Shown: positions 8,134-16,050 of the stretch, piece after piece
Numbering within the stretch: the first letter of the stretch is position 1
Layout of the letters: each line of letters starts with the position of its first letter
Assembly (NCBI GenBank): GCA_965603205.1
Contig: CBFDCC010000005.1
Location: 62,001-126,000 of the forward strand
Length of the DNA: 64,000 bases
From: Temperatibacter sp965603205
GTDB lineage: Bacteria > Pseudomonadota > Alphaproteobacteria > Sphingomonadales > Kordiimonadaceae
Direction: 5' to 3'
Notes under the pieces: model-generated
The model's database searches: none
What the model saw: the letters and a program-made list of their open reading frames with translations, nothing else
Told to the model about the DNA's origin: nothing
Translations under genes and position numbers: made by a program

Positions 8134-9654
8134 TTACTTCTTAGCAGCAGCTTTCTTTGGAGCAGCTTTTTTAGCCGGTGCTTTTTTGCCAGCAGGCTTT
8201 TTCTCAGCAGCTTCCTTTTTAGGTGCCGCCTTCTTAGCTGGTGCTTTCTTAGCAGCAGCTTTTTTCTTTGGAGCAGCTTTTTTCTTAACTGGCTGTGCTT
8301 CTTCTTCTTCTTCAGCACGAACTGCGGTCTCTAGCTCTTCACGAGATACAGTCTTATCTGTTAAGTCAGCCATTTCAAGCATGAAATCTACAACTTTTTC
8401 TTCAAAGATAGGCGCACGTAGTTGAGCACGAGCTTGTTCGTTCTTCTGGTAGAATTCAAAAACTTGCTGCTCTTGACCTGGGAAGCGACGTGCTTCTTCC
8501 ATTACGCGGCGGCTAACTTCTTCATTTGTAACCTGTACATTGTTCTTAACACCAACTTCGCTAAGCAGAAGACCAAGGCGTACACGGCGAATAGCAATGT
8601 CACGGAACTCAGCAGCTTCAGCCGCATCTTCTGGACCTTCTTGGCTAGCAAGTGCCTCAGCGTCGCCCTCACCTGACATCATAGAATCACGCTTAATCTG
8701 TTCCCAGATAGCTTTGAATTCCATGTCTACCATACCTTCAGGTACTTCAAAGTCATAAGCATCAGCAAGAATGTCTAAAAGAGCACGTTTTAACTTAGCG
8801 CGGGTAAGCTGAGCATTATCTGCAGTTACTTGACCCTTCATTGCTTCTTTCAAGCCATCAAGGTCTTCAAAGCCCATGTTCTTTGCAAAATCAGCATCAA
8901 CCTTAGCGTCGGTTTGTTTTTGTACTTCTTTAACAGTCACCTTAAATTCAGCTGCTTTACCTTTAAGGTCTTCTGATTGGTAATCATCAGGGAAAGTAAC
9001 TGAAACAGTTTTCTCGTCACCAGCTTTAGAACCAACAAGTTGCTCTTCAAAACCGGGGATGAATGAACCAGAACCAAGTTCTAGTTGGAAATCTTCGCCC
9101 TTACCGCCGTCGAATTCAACGCCGTCAACACTACCAACAAAATCGATAAGAACAGCTTCGCCGTTACTGGCTTTAGTCGTCTTAGCAGCTTTTTTGAATG
9201 ACTTCTGCTGAGCAGCAAGATCAACAAGCATCTTATCAACTGTTTTTTCGTCTACTTCAGCAACCCAACGCTCTAGTGCTGGTGCTTTAAAGTTATCAAC
9301 GTCGATTTCAGGTAAAGCTTCAATCTTTACTGTAAACTCTAAATCTGAGCCAAAATCCCAATCGTCATTTGCAAGCGCCACATCTGGCTGCATCGCAGGC
9401 TTAACATTTTTGTCTTCCAAAAGCTTCTGAACAGTTTCTTGAACTGACTCATTTATCACTTGGCCCTTAGCACGTTCACCATGCATACGCTTTAATAGCG
9501 ACAAAGGCGCTTTTCCAGGACGGAAGCCTTTAATCTTAGCAGTTGCACGGAATTCTTCTAGAACAGCAGTTAAGCGCTCATCCATATCCGCTGCAGTCAT
9601 AACAACTTGATATTCGCGCTTTAAGCCTTCGTTCAGCAGTTCATTGATCTGCAT
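8134..9654 (-). CDS. tig: Trigger factor with a histone-H1-like Lys/Ala/Pro tail
   Basis: Ribosome-associated chaperone and prolyl isomerase. The N-terminal ribosome-binding domain (1-115) contains the signature GFRPGKAPLSLLKRMHG. The FKBP domain (about 155-245) contains VLIDFVGSVDGVEFDGG, and the C-terminal chaperone domain follows. At 506 aa it is longer than the usual 430-450. The last 50 residues (457-506) are almost only Lys, Ala and Pro (PAKKAAPKK-type repeats), after an acidic EEEEE patch. Trigger factors of other alphaproteobacteria also carry basic tails, but this one is long and regular. It is the first gene of the tig-clpP-clpX-lon array. Confidence 0.97.
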   Translation of the reverse strand: MQINELLNEGLKREYQVVMTAADMDERLTAVLEEFRATAKIKGFRPGKAPLSLLKRMHGERAKGQVINESVQETVQKLLEDKNVKPAMQPDVALANDDWDFGSDLEFTVKIEALPEIDVDNFKAPALERWVAEVDEKTVDKMLVDLAAQQKSFKKAAKTTKASNGEAVLIDFVGSVDGVEFDGGKGEDFQLELGSGSFIPGFEEQLVGSKAGDEKTVSVTFPDDYQSEDLKGKAAEFKVTVKEVQKQTDAKVDADFAKNMGFEDLDGLKEAMKGQVTADNAQLTRAKLKRALLDILADAYDFEVPEGMVDMEFKAIWEQIKRDSMMSGEGDAEALASQEGPEDAAEAAEFRDIAIRRVRLGLLLSEVGVKNNVQVTNEEVSRRVMEEARRFPGQEQQVFEFYQKNEQARAQLRAPIFEEKVVDFMLEMADLTDKTVSREELETAVRAEEEEEAQPVKKKAAPKKKAAAKKAPAKKAAPKKEAAEKKPAGKKAPAKKAAPKKAAAKK

Positions 9655-10002
9655 TTTAATGCCACCTTCTTATTTATATATATCAATAGAATCTAACGGC
9701 AATTTATAAAGGGTCAATCGTATGACGGCTCTATAGCTGTTTGATTCCTTAAATTCTGTTTCTAATTGCCTCTTCATGATTTAAATATAATCAATTAAAA
9801 CAATATGTTACTATGACTTACACTTAAAACCATCGTAATCTGTGAGTCGGTTTATAATGCGCTACCAAAATAAAACAAGATATTTTTGAACTGTTAAGAG
9901 ATTTTGACTAGAAAATACACAAGTAAATGGCCATTTCCAATGCAAGTCTTAAAGAGACAAGGCCACTAATCAATGACAAGTATATAGTATTTTAATGAGG
10001 AA
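9655..10002. other. Intergenic region upstream of tig
   Basis: About 350 A+T-rich bases between the tig start and the tRNA-Leu terminator. No open frame with a ribosome site or RNA structure was recognised. It should hold the tig promoter on the minus strand; no convincing -35/-10 pair or sigma-32 element could be assigned. Confidence 0.5.
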
Positions 10003-10046
10003 AAAAAATCAGCCCGCCCCCCTCAGTTAGGTATTGAAGGGGGCTC
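10003..10046 (-). terminator. Terminator of tRNA-Leu
   Basis: On the minus strand GCCCCCTT and AGGGGGGC form a GC-rich stem with a 14-nt loop, followed by a run of eight T. It lies 34 nt past the tRNA-Leu 3' end. Confidence 0.8.
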
Positions 10047-10079
10047 GGGGCCTAAATAAGCTAAGAAGTTTGCTTGCTG

Positions 10080-10164
10080 TGGTGCGGGTGAAGAGACTCG
10101 AACTCCCACACCCTAAGATACTAGAACCTAAATCTAGCGCGTCTACCAATTCCGCCACACCCGC
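10080..10164 (-). tRNA. tRNA-Leu (anticodon TAG)
   Basis: An 85-nt class II tRNA on the minus strand: acceptor GCGGGTG with CACCCGC, anticodon stem CTAGA/TCTAG, loop TTTAGGT (TAG), a long variable arm, T-loop TTCGAGT, encoded CCA. Leader TTGTTGTG and trailer CACAGCAA are complementary with one G-U pair. Confidence 0.96.
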
Positions 10165-10361
10165 ATTCTCACAACAATCAGCTACAAGGATAAGTATTCA
10201 ACACCCTGCGCCTTAGCTGAGGCGGTTATAGCAGCCAATTTTTCAGAGGCAAGTCTTTTTGAGTGGAAAGTTAAAAAAAAATGATATTTTCTATAAAAAT
10301 ATAATGATTTCAATAGCTTTATAGCTACAAATCCATCTTCTATTTTCTAATAATTGACACT

Positions 10362-11870
10362 TTATGGCATAACAGTACGTAAAGACTCTATTAAATCACT
10401 GGCAATTAAACCTTTGCCAGCATCTGTTGCAGCACTTGAATGAAACCATACGCCAGCACAAGCAGCCTCAAAAGGTGGCATACCCTGCGCCACCATTGAA
10501 GCTATTATGCCAGATAACACATCACCTGTTCCAGCTACAGAAAGCCATGCAGGTGCATTCACATTAATCACAGCGTGACCATGAGGGCTTGCTATGATTG
10601 TATCTGGGCCTTTTAACACAACAACCGCATTTAACAGCTCAGCGGCGGCCTTTGCGCCTTCTATTCTGGACATGTCTTTTGCTAAATCTGGTAATATGCG
10701 CGCAAATTCACCTTCATGAGGTGTCATAATCAACGTGCCTTTATGACCTTTTAGCAGATCAACTCTACCACCAAAGCTAGAGATTGCATCAGCGTCGACA
10801 ACACACACCCTACCCTTAGACAATACACCCAACACTGTTTCTGCTGTTTTCTCGCCTATACCCGCACCAGGGCCTATGGCAATCACTTTCATGCGCGGGT
10901 CTTCTACTATACCTAAAAAGCCAAAGCCCGAATCAAATCGTTTCACCATCACATCAGTCAATGCTGTAGCTTGAATATTATAGCTATCAGAGTGAGCTGC
11001 TAATGTTACAAGGCCCGCCCCTGATCGTAGCGCAGATAATGCCGTCAACCTAGAAGCACCCAAAGTAGGCTCTTTGCCACCTAACACCAATACATGACCA
11101 CGATCATATTTATGACCTACTGGTGATGGTTGGCTATAGTAACCTTGCCATAACTCAGGAGTATTTATCGCTGTTTTAGGCATAATATCTGATAAAACAT
11201 CCTCAGCTATACCAATATCTACCAAATGAATATGATCTAAGCCACCACAATAATAACGACCCGGTATTAATAGATGTCCCGGTTTTAATGCAAAGAATGT
11301 AACCGTAAGGTCTGCTTGAAAGCAGGCACCATCAATTTGACCTGTAGCCCCACAAAGACCGCTAGGAAGATCAATTGCTACTTTTAAAGCTGATGTTGCC
11401 CTATTAGACGCATCTACCATTTGTGCGGCTAATCCACCTAAAGGACGCGCTATACCAGTGCCAAACATTGCGTCAATTATAACGCTGGCACCTTTTATAC
11501 ATTCTGGCGTTGCTGGCAGCATCTCTCCCTGCCAACGATCAGCCATAACCTTTGCGTCACCACTTAGCTCGGTACTATCACTGATATTGTATAATTGAAC
11601 AGGGTATCCCCACGTCTCGAGATAACGTGCAGCAACAAAACCATCACCGCCATTATTACCTGGGCCTGCTATAATAACGATTGGACCAAGTAATTGAGAA
11701 GCGTCTTTTACTGAATCAGCTACAATTTCAGCAACAGCCCGACCTGCATTTTCCATCAGCATGAGGCTAGACACATTAGCCTTAACACTCAACTTGTCGG
11801 CAACGTCCATCTGCTCAGGAGTCAGCAGAGCCGTTTCAGAATCACTATAAAAATATTTACTGTCAACCAT
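10362..11870 (-). CDS. nnr: Bifunctional NAD(P)H-hydrate epimerase / ADP-dependent NAD(P)H-hydrate dehydratase
   Basis: A 502-aa two-domain repair enzyme for hydrated NAD(P)H. The N-terminal YjeF_N epimerase domain (about 15-215) has GPGNNGGDGFVAARYL and the DAMFGTGIARPL region. The C-terminal ribokinase-like dehydratase domain (about 235-500) has HKYDRGHVLVLGG, TPHEGEFARI and AGTGDVLSGIIASMVAQG, where the GTGDVL Asp is catalytic. The fused form is usual in bacteria. The start at 11870 has AGGGAAATGAG upstream. In alphaproteobacteria nnr often lies beside glnB-glnA, as here, with a tRNA-His between. Confidence 0.96.
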   Translation of the reverse strand: MVDSKYFYSDSETALLTPEQMDVADKLSVKANVSSLMLMENAGRAVAEIVADSVKDASQLLGPIVIIAGPGNNGGDGFVAARYLETWGYPVQLYNISDSTELSGDAKVMADRWQGEMLPATPECIKGASVIIDAMFGTGIARPLGGLAAQMVDASNRATSALKVAIDLPSGLCGATGQIDGACFQADLTVTFFALKPGHLLIPGRYYCGGLDHIHLVDIGIAEDVLSDIMPKTAINTPELWQGYYSQPSPVGHKYDRGHVLVLGGKEPTLGASRLTALSALRSGAGLVTLAAHSDSYNIQATALTDVMVKRFDSGFGFLGIVEDPRMKVIAIGPGAGIGEKTAETVLGVLSKGRVCVVDADAISSFGGRVDLLKGHKGTLIMTPHEGEFARILPDLAKDMSRIEGAKAAAELLNAVVVLKGPDTIIASPHGHAVINVNAPAWLSVAGTGDVLSGIIASMVAQGMPPFEAACAGVWFHSSAATDAGKGLIASDLIESLRTVMP

Positions 11871-12030
11871 CTCATTTCCCTAATAGAGCCTGTTGAATTA
11901 ACAACATGCCTAACAGGAAATTAAATAGGATGGAAGACTCATTATTCAGAGTCGTTAATTGAGTCGGATATGCTGATTCGTTGAGTGCCCTGAAATCCGC
12001 AATAACATTGGATTTATTGAAAATAGTCAA

Positions 12031-12063
12031 AATAAAAGCCCTCCAAAAAAGAGAGCTTTTATT
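12031..12063 (-). terminator. Terminator of tRNA-His
   Basis: AATAAAAGCCCTC and GAGAGCTTTTATT pair over 13 positions (one G-U) around a 7-nt loop, immediately 3' of the minus-strand tRNA-His. Confidence 0.8.
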
Positions 12064-12075
12064 TCAAATCAGACA

Positions 12076-12153
12076 TGGGGCGAGTGACGGGTCTCGAACC
12101 CGCGACCTCCAGAATCACAATCTGGCGTTCTAACCAACTGAACTACACCCGCC
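12076..12153 (-). tRNA. tRNA-His (anticodon GTG)
   Basis: Minus-strand cloverleaf with anticodon loop TTGTGAT in stem CCAGA/TCTGG and T-loop TTCGAGA. The extra 5' G(-1) faces discriminator C73, the tRNA-His identity pair. CCA is encoded. Leader TCAGACAT and trailer ATGTCTGA are perfectly complementary. Confidence 0.97.
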
Positions 12154-12374
12154 ATGTCTGAATAGGCATATAATATATACCTGAAAACGCGTCTAGATAT
12201 GCGCTTAACATGTTATTCGTCAAGTAGTTACTTTAAAATATTTCATATCCAAAAAATAAAGTCACTTAATCCATTGATTTAATTGAATATTCTTGAATAT
12301 ATTTTTTAAATTAACTTTAGGTCAATTTTAGCATTACACAATGCTCGAACTACTAAGAACACCGCTATTTCTAA

Positions 12375-12410
12375 TGCTTAAAAATTAACCACCTGCTTAA
12401 ATATTAAGCA
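12375..12410. promoter_or_regulatory. Two tandem palindromes, candidate NtrC activator sites
   Basis: TGCTTAAATATTAAGCA (12394-12410) is a perfect 7-3-7 palindrome. TGCTTAAAAATTAACCA (12375-12391) is the same word with two changes, 19 bp away. The pair lies about 75-110 bp upstream of the sigma-54 promoter, where enhancer-binding proteins usually sit. Assignment to NtrC is an inference from position and neighbours; the word differs from the enterobacterial NtrC consensus. Confidence 0.5.
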
Positions 12411-12484
12411 ATGTAGCTGCCTCTTATTCGCGCATTGAATTGTTTACTGTGGCCAGAACCGCAGAAAACTAACGAATCAGAATC

Positions 12485-12500
12485 TGGCACGCAGAGTGCA
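12485..12500 (+). promoter_or_regulatory. Sigma-54 (RpoN) promoter of glnB-glnA
   Basis: TGGCACGCAGAGTGCA matches the -24/-12 consensus TGGCACG-N4-TTGCA at all but one position (G for the first T of TTGCA), with correct spacing. Transcription would start near 12511, about 70 nt before glnB. RpoN/NtrC control of glnBA is established in many proteobacteria. Confidence 0.75.
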
Positions 12501-12583
12501 AAATACAAAATAACTCGAAAGCACACAGTTTAAGAAATAAAAGTGAATCGAAATATTAATTAAAATCCTTTGGGTATATTTAT

Positions 12584-12922
12584 ATGAAAAAAATTGAGGC
12601 AATAATAAAGCCATTTAAATTAGATGAAGTGAAAGAAGCACTTCACGACATCGGCATTAGCGGCATCACTGTCCTTGAGGCCAAGGGTTTTGGTCGCCAA
12701 AAAGGGCATACCGAATTATATCGCGGCGCTGAATATGTGGTTGATTTTGTACCAAAGGTGAAAATTGAACTCATATTAGAAGCATCACAAGTAGAACGTG
12801 CTGTAGACGCAATTTTAAAAGCCGCTCAAACAGGGCGCATTGGTGACGGCAAGATATTTGTCTCTCCAATCGAAGAAACCATCCGCATCAGAACTGGTGA
12901 AACAGGCCCTGAAGCCATTTAA
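12584..12922 (+). CDS. glnB: Nitrogen regulatory protein P-II
   Basis: A 112-aa trimeric signalling protein that senses 2-oxoglutarate, ATP and glutamine. It starts MKKIEAIIKPFKLDEVKEAL, and its T-loop GRQKGHTELYRGAEY carries the uridylylation site Tyr51. The C-terminal signature TGRIGDGKIFVSP is intact. Placement directly before glnA and behind a sigma-54 promoter fits GlnB rather than GlnK, which normally accompanies amtB. Confidence 0.96.
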   Translation: MKKIEAIIKPFKLDEVKEALHDIGISGITVLEAKGFGRQKGHTELYRGAEYVVDFVPKVKIELILEASQVERAVDAILKAAQTGRIGDGKIFVSPIEETIRIRTGETGPEAI

Positions 12923-12977
12923 AAAATTAATATGTTAACCGAATATAAAGTTCAATAGTAAAAGAGAGAGAAATTAA

Positions 12978-14402
12978 ATGTCAAAATACCAAGATCTTAA
13001 TAGTGATTCTTTCCTAGCCCTCGTTGCAGAGCTAGAAGTTGAGTGGATTGACCTACGCTTTACCGACCCAAAGGGTAAGTGGCAGCATCTAACAATGAAA
13101 GCCTCAGCAATGGGCGAAGACGAGTTAGAAGAAGGTATTATGTTCGACGGTTCTTCAATCGAAGGATGGAAGGCTATTAACGAATCAGACATGATTTTAA
13201 AGCCTGACTTGTCAGCAGTAACAGACGATCCATTCACAGCTGATCCAACGCTTGTAGTATTCTGTGACATTCTAGAGCCTTCAACAGGCCAAGGTTACGA
13301 CCGTGACCCACGCTCAACAGCTAAGAAAGCTGAAGAATACCTTAAGTTTACAGGGATTGGCGACACAGTATATGTCGGTCCAGAGCCTGAGTTCTTCTGT
13401 TTTGACCATGTAAGTTTTGATTCTTCATACTCAGGTTCTCATTATGAGATTGATGATGTTGAAGGCCCTTATAACTCTGGCAAATCATATGACCGCTCAA
13501 ACCATGCTCACCGTCCGCGTGAAAAAGGTGGTTATTTCCCTGTAGCGCCAGTTGATAGTCTAAACGATATTCGCGCTGAAATGGTTAAGGCTATTTCTAG
13601 TATGGGCGTTGAAATGGACAAGCACCACCACGAAGTTGCCGCATCACAGCACGAGCTTGGCATGATCTTCTCAACTCTAGTGACAACGGCTGATAACGTT
13701 CAGTTATATAAATACGGTGTACACCAAGTTGCTCATACTTATGGTAAAACAGCGACATTTATGCCTAAGCCTGTTGCAGAAGACAATGGTTCAGGTATGC
13801 ACGTACACCAAAGTATTTGGCAAGACGGCAAAGCACTATTTGCTGGTAATGGTTACGCTGATCTATCTGACATGGCGTTATATTACATCGGTGGTATCGT
13901 TAAGCATGCTAAAGCTCTAAACGCCTTCACAAACCCATCTACAAACAGTTACAAGCGTTTAGTACCTGGATTTGAAGCACCAGTTCTACTGGCTTATTCA
14001 GCACGTAACCGTTCAGCATCAATCCGTATTCCATATGGCACTAGCCCTAAGGCTAAGCGTATTGAGGCTCGCTTCCCTGATGCCGTGGCTAACCCATATC
14101 TAGCATTTTCTGCTATGCTTATGGCTGGCCTTGACGGTATCCAGAACAAAATTCACCCTGGTGACGCTATGGACAAAGATCTATATGCGCTTCCTCCAGA
14201 AGAGTTAGCTGGCGTTCCAACTGTTGCTGGTTCATTACGTGAAGCATTAGAAGCATTAGATGCGAACCGTGAGTTCTTACTTAAAGGTGATGTATTCACT
14301 AACGATCAGATTGACGCTTATCTTGAGCAAAAGTGGGCTGATGTTTATCGTTTAGATATGGCGCCACACCCTATTGAGTTTGATATGTACTACAGCGCGT
14401 AA
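12978..14402 (+). CDS. glnA: Glutamine synthetase type I
   Basis: A 474-aa enzyme that makes glutamine from glutamate, ammonia and ATP; it forms a dodecamer. Recognised blocks are MFDGSSIEGW near the N-terminus, the metal-site region VGPEPEFFCFDHV, MDKHHHEVAASQHELGMIF, the glycine-rich NGSGMHVHQS, and RNRSASIRIPY. The segment GDAMDKDLYALPPEEL contains the Tyr that GlnE adenylylates in the GSI-beta class. A ribosome site AAGAGAGAG precedes the ATG. It is cotranscribed with glnB and ends at a strong terminator. Confidence 0.98.
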   Translation: MSKYQDLNSDSFLALVAELEVEWIDLRFTDPKGKWQHLTMKASAMGEDELEEGIMFDGSSIEGWKAINESDMILKPDLSAVTDDPFTADPTLVVFCDILEPSTGQGYDRDPRSTAKKAEEYLKFTGIGDTVYVGPEPEFFCFDHVSFDSSYSGSHYEIDDVEGPYNSGKSYDRSNHAHRPREKGGYFPVAPVDSLNDIRAEMVKAISSMGVEMDKHHHEVAASQHELGMIFSTLVTTADNVQLYKYGVHQVAHTYGKTATFMPKPVAEDNGSGMHVHQSIWQDGKALFAGNGYADLSDMALYYIGGIVKHAKALNAFTNPSTNSYKRLVPGFEAPVLLAYSARNRSASIRIPYGTSPKAKRIEARFPDAVANPYLAFSAMLMAGLDGIQNKIHPGDAMDKDLYALPPEELAGVPTVAGSLREALEALDANREFLLKGDVFTNDQIDAYLEQKWADVYRLDMAPHPIEFDMYYSA

Positions 14403-14426
14403 TCACTCTTTGAACAATATAATTAA

Positions 14427-14458
14427 GGCTCTGCCATTAGTATGGCGGGGCCTTTTTT
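14427..14458 (+). terminator. Terminator after glnA
   Basis: GGCTCTGCCAT, loop TAGT, ATGGCGGGGCC followed by TTTTTTT: strong stem with two G-U pairs, 25 nt past the glnA stop. Confidence 0.9.
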
Positions 14459-14846
14459 TGTTAGAAATGATTGTAGACAAAAAAATAACCCTGCCTCTAA
14501 ATGTATAAGTCATAAGACTGCAACAGATAAAAGCAGGGAAGTTGAGATCCTTTGGGTAGGACTGCTCCCGAAAGAGCCATTATTATATGCCATATTTTTA
14601 AGGTAACTTCAACACTGCGTTGCCTGTAAATAGCTGATATACATGCATATATTCTTACCCCGCACATAAACTCAACTATGTTGCAACTGTAACAATAATT
14701 AAACTCATGCGTTATCACATCGTAATAATTGCAAATTAAACAAATTGTATTATTTTGACTAGCTATTGCGTAATTTATCTATACATAGATATTATCAATG
14801 ATATTACATCACTATTGTTGTTTAAATTTTAGTTGAGGTTGCCGGA
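14459..14846. other. Intergenic region between glnA and the next gene
   Basis: 390 A+T-rich bases. A minus-strand frame at 14497-14718 (73 aa, Cys- and Tyr-rich) has no ribosome site or recognisable domain and is not called. No RNA gene was recognised. The last 100 bases should hold the promoter of the 14847 gene. Confidence 0.5.
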
Positions 14847-15380
14847 ATGAATATTAACTACTCAAAGGAACAATTAGCGCTTCAAGGAAAGTTAGAAGCT
14901 GCTAATATTAATCCTGAGAGTTTTTTAGCAACTGATTATCTTAACCATTTCAATGAAATAGTAATGCTTTTTGAAATGGTCCCTGACATGCCTGACATGT
15001 TAGAGGATTGTTATGAATGGTCACCAAAAGACTATTGCGATCATTTTATGGACAGTGGTTTTGCAGCTAAGGAACTAGCTGTTGAGGCATATGAGAAATG
15101 CCCTGCACCTGTTCGCGCTGCATTTGACGCAGTAATTTCTGAACTCAATAGCCTGATAGAAAGCACGTTAAATGGCCTAAGAGCAGTTGGCGCTCATGAA
15201 CGCGGTTTCACACCACAGTCTCGCTTACTATTAGAGGCTCGTACCATAGAGATGCAAGCTTGCCTCGGAAAAATGAACAGACTTATTCATGCGAAATTTG
15301 ATGAAAATTTGATCAAACAAACACACTATGAACTTGAAAATATTCAAAGCCAAGATGACATTGATGCACTCTTTGATTAA
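14847..15380 (+). CDS. Unknown helical protein ending in a FliM/CheZ-like SQDDIDALFD tail
   Basis: 177 aa, cytosolic, acidic, predicted mostly helical; ribosome site GAGG 12 nt before the ATG. I do not recognise the main body. The N-terminal half is acidic (residues about 44-65 include MVPDMPDMLEDCYEW) and the middle contains a long helix (about 95-120). The last ten residues, SQDDIDALFD, resemble the SQ(D/E)xIDALL peptide with which FliM binds phospho-CheY, and similar C-terminal tails end some CheZ-like proteins. A link to motility or receiver-domain signalling is possible but no chemotaxis gene lies nearby. It has its own terminator. Confidence 0.75.
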   Translation: MNINYSKEQLALQGKLEAANINPESFLATDYLNHFNEIVMLFEMVPDMPDMLEDCYEWSPKDYCDHFMDSGFAAKELAVEAYEKCPAPVRAAFDAVISELNSLIESTLNGLRAVGAHERGFTPQSRLLLEARTIEMQACLGKMNRLIHAKFDENLIKQTHYELENIQSQDDIDALFD

Positions 15381-15425
15381 TGCTTAAATTTTCCTCTTAA
15401 TTTAGACCAAAAATATGTATAAAAA

Positions 15426-15449
15426 AACCGGCTAATAAGCCGGTTAATT
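15426..15449. terminator. Bidirectional terminator
   Basis: AACCGGCT, loop AATA, AGCCGGTT with A-run on the left and TAATTTT on the right. It serves the gene at 14847 and the minus-strand gene at 15485-15754. Confidence 0.85.
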
Positions 15450-15484
15450 TTCATTACTGTAAAAAGAGAGTAGATATTCAAATT

Positions 15485-15754
15485 TTACGATGCATATGGT
15501 TTGAAATCATCATGGTCATCTAACGCAGAATGAGATAAAGTTTTCTTTACATCTGGCATGTCTTCACGGTGCATTGATACCAGTGGTGAAGAGCATCCTT
15601 CGATATTCTTAACGCGCTCAACAATCCAGATCGGCAGACCCTGTTTTAACTGCTCAAATCGATCGCCAATATGAATATTGTTTGATTCGGGGACCATAGT
15701 GAACCCACTTCTAAATATTCTTTTTAATCCAGTCATCGCTGTAGCCGTTGCCAT
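15485..15754 (-). CDS. Conserved-looking small protein, function unknown
   Basis: An 89-aa frame with a strong ribosome site (AGGAGG, 5 nt before the ATG). The N-terminus MATATAMTGLKRIFRSGF is basic. The core HIGDRFEQLKQGLPIWIVERVKNIEG followed by VSMHREDMPDVKKTLSHSALDD looks like a compact soluble domain. Similar short alphaproteobacterial proteins have a W-V-V-(E/D) strand and a K-T-(L/I)-S-x-x-A-L ending, as far as I can judge by eye. No function can be given. It is transcribed alone, divergently from parE. Confidence 0.7.
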   Translation of the reverse strand: MATATAMTGLKRIFRSGFTMVPESNNIHIGDRFEQLKQGLPIWIVERVKNIEGCSSPLVSMHREDMPDVKKTLSHSALDDHDDFKPYAS

Positions 15755-16050
15755 TGTTGCCTCCTAGTACTATTTCCCACAAATTTAAGGAAAAACTTAA
15801 TCTAATATCACTAAATATATACTTATATTAAGACTCATAACAAAAGGTAAAGATACTATAAAAAATTTAACGAACATACTTTCTATAGAGTATGTTGCAT
15901 TTTTACACACTATATATAGTTTTTCTTGACAAAGACCATTTGAGGGTCTTGACCTGCCCTGATTACTGCTTTAGGCCATTAAATACACATTATATTACGG
16001 GGTAACTTTTAAAGTGAATTAAGAGAAAACTCCATGAAACGGGTGAAAAT
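15755..16050. other. Divergent promoter region before parE
   Basis: About 300 A+T-rich bases between two divergent genes. It contains TTGACA at 15926-15931 followed by an inverted repeat AAGACC (15932-15937) / GGTCTT (15945-15950), a possible operator or leader hairpin for parE. No clear -10 element could be fixed. Confidence 0.4.

Larger units (their letters stand above)
12154..12583. other. Regulatory region upstream of glnB-glnA
   Basis: 430 bases without a gene. It is A+T-rich and holds the tRNA-His promoter on the minus strand, a 16-nt palindrome AGCATTACACAATGCT at 12330-12345, two tandem 17-nt palindromes, and a sigma-54-type promoter (listed separately). Confidence 0.6.

Noticed and set aside
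8049..8334. Lys/Leu-rich and Ser/Phe-rich frames over the end of tig
   Set aside because: They arise from the repetitive Lys/Ala coding sequence of the trigger factor tail read in other frames.
14497..14718. 73-aa minus-strand frame after glnA
   Set aside because: No ribosome site, odd Cys/Tyr-rich composition and no domain; treated as intergenic.
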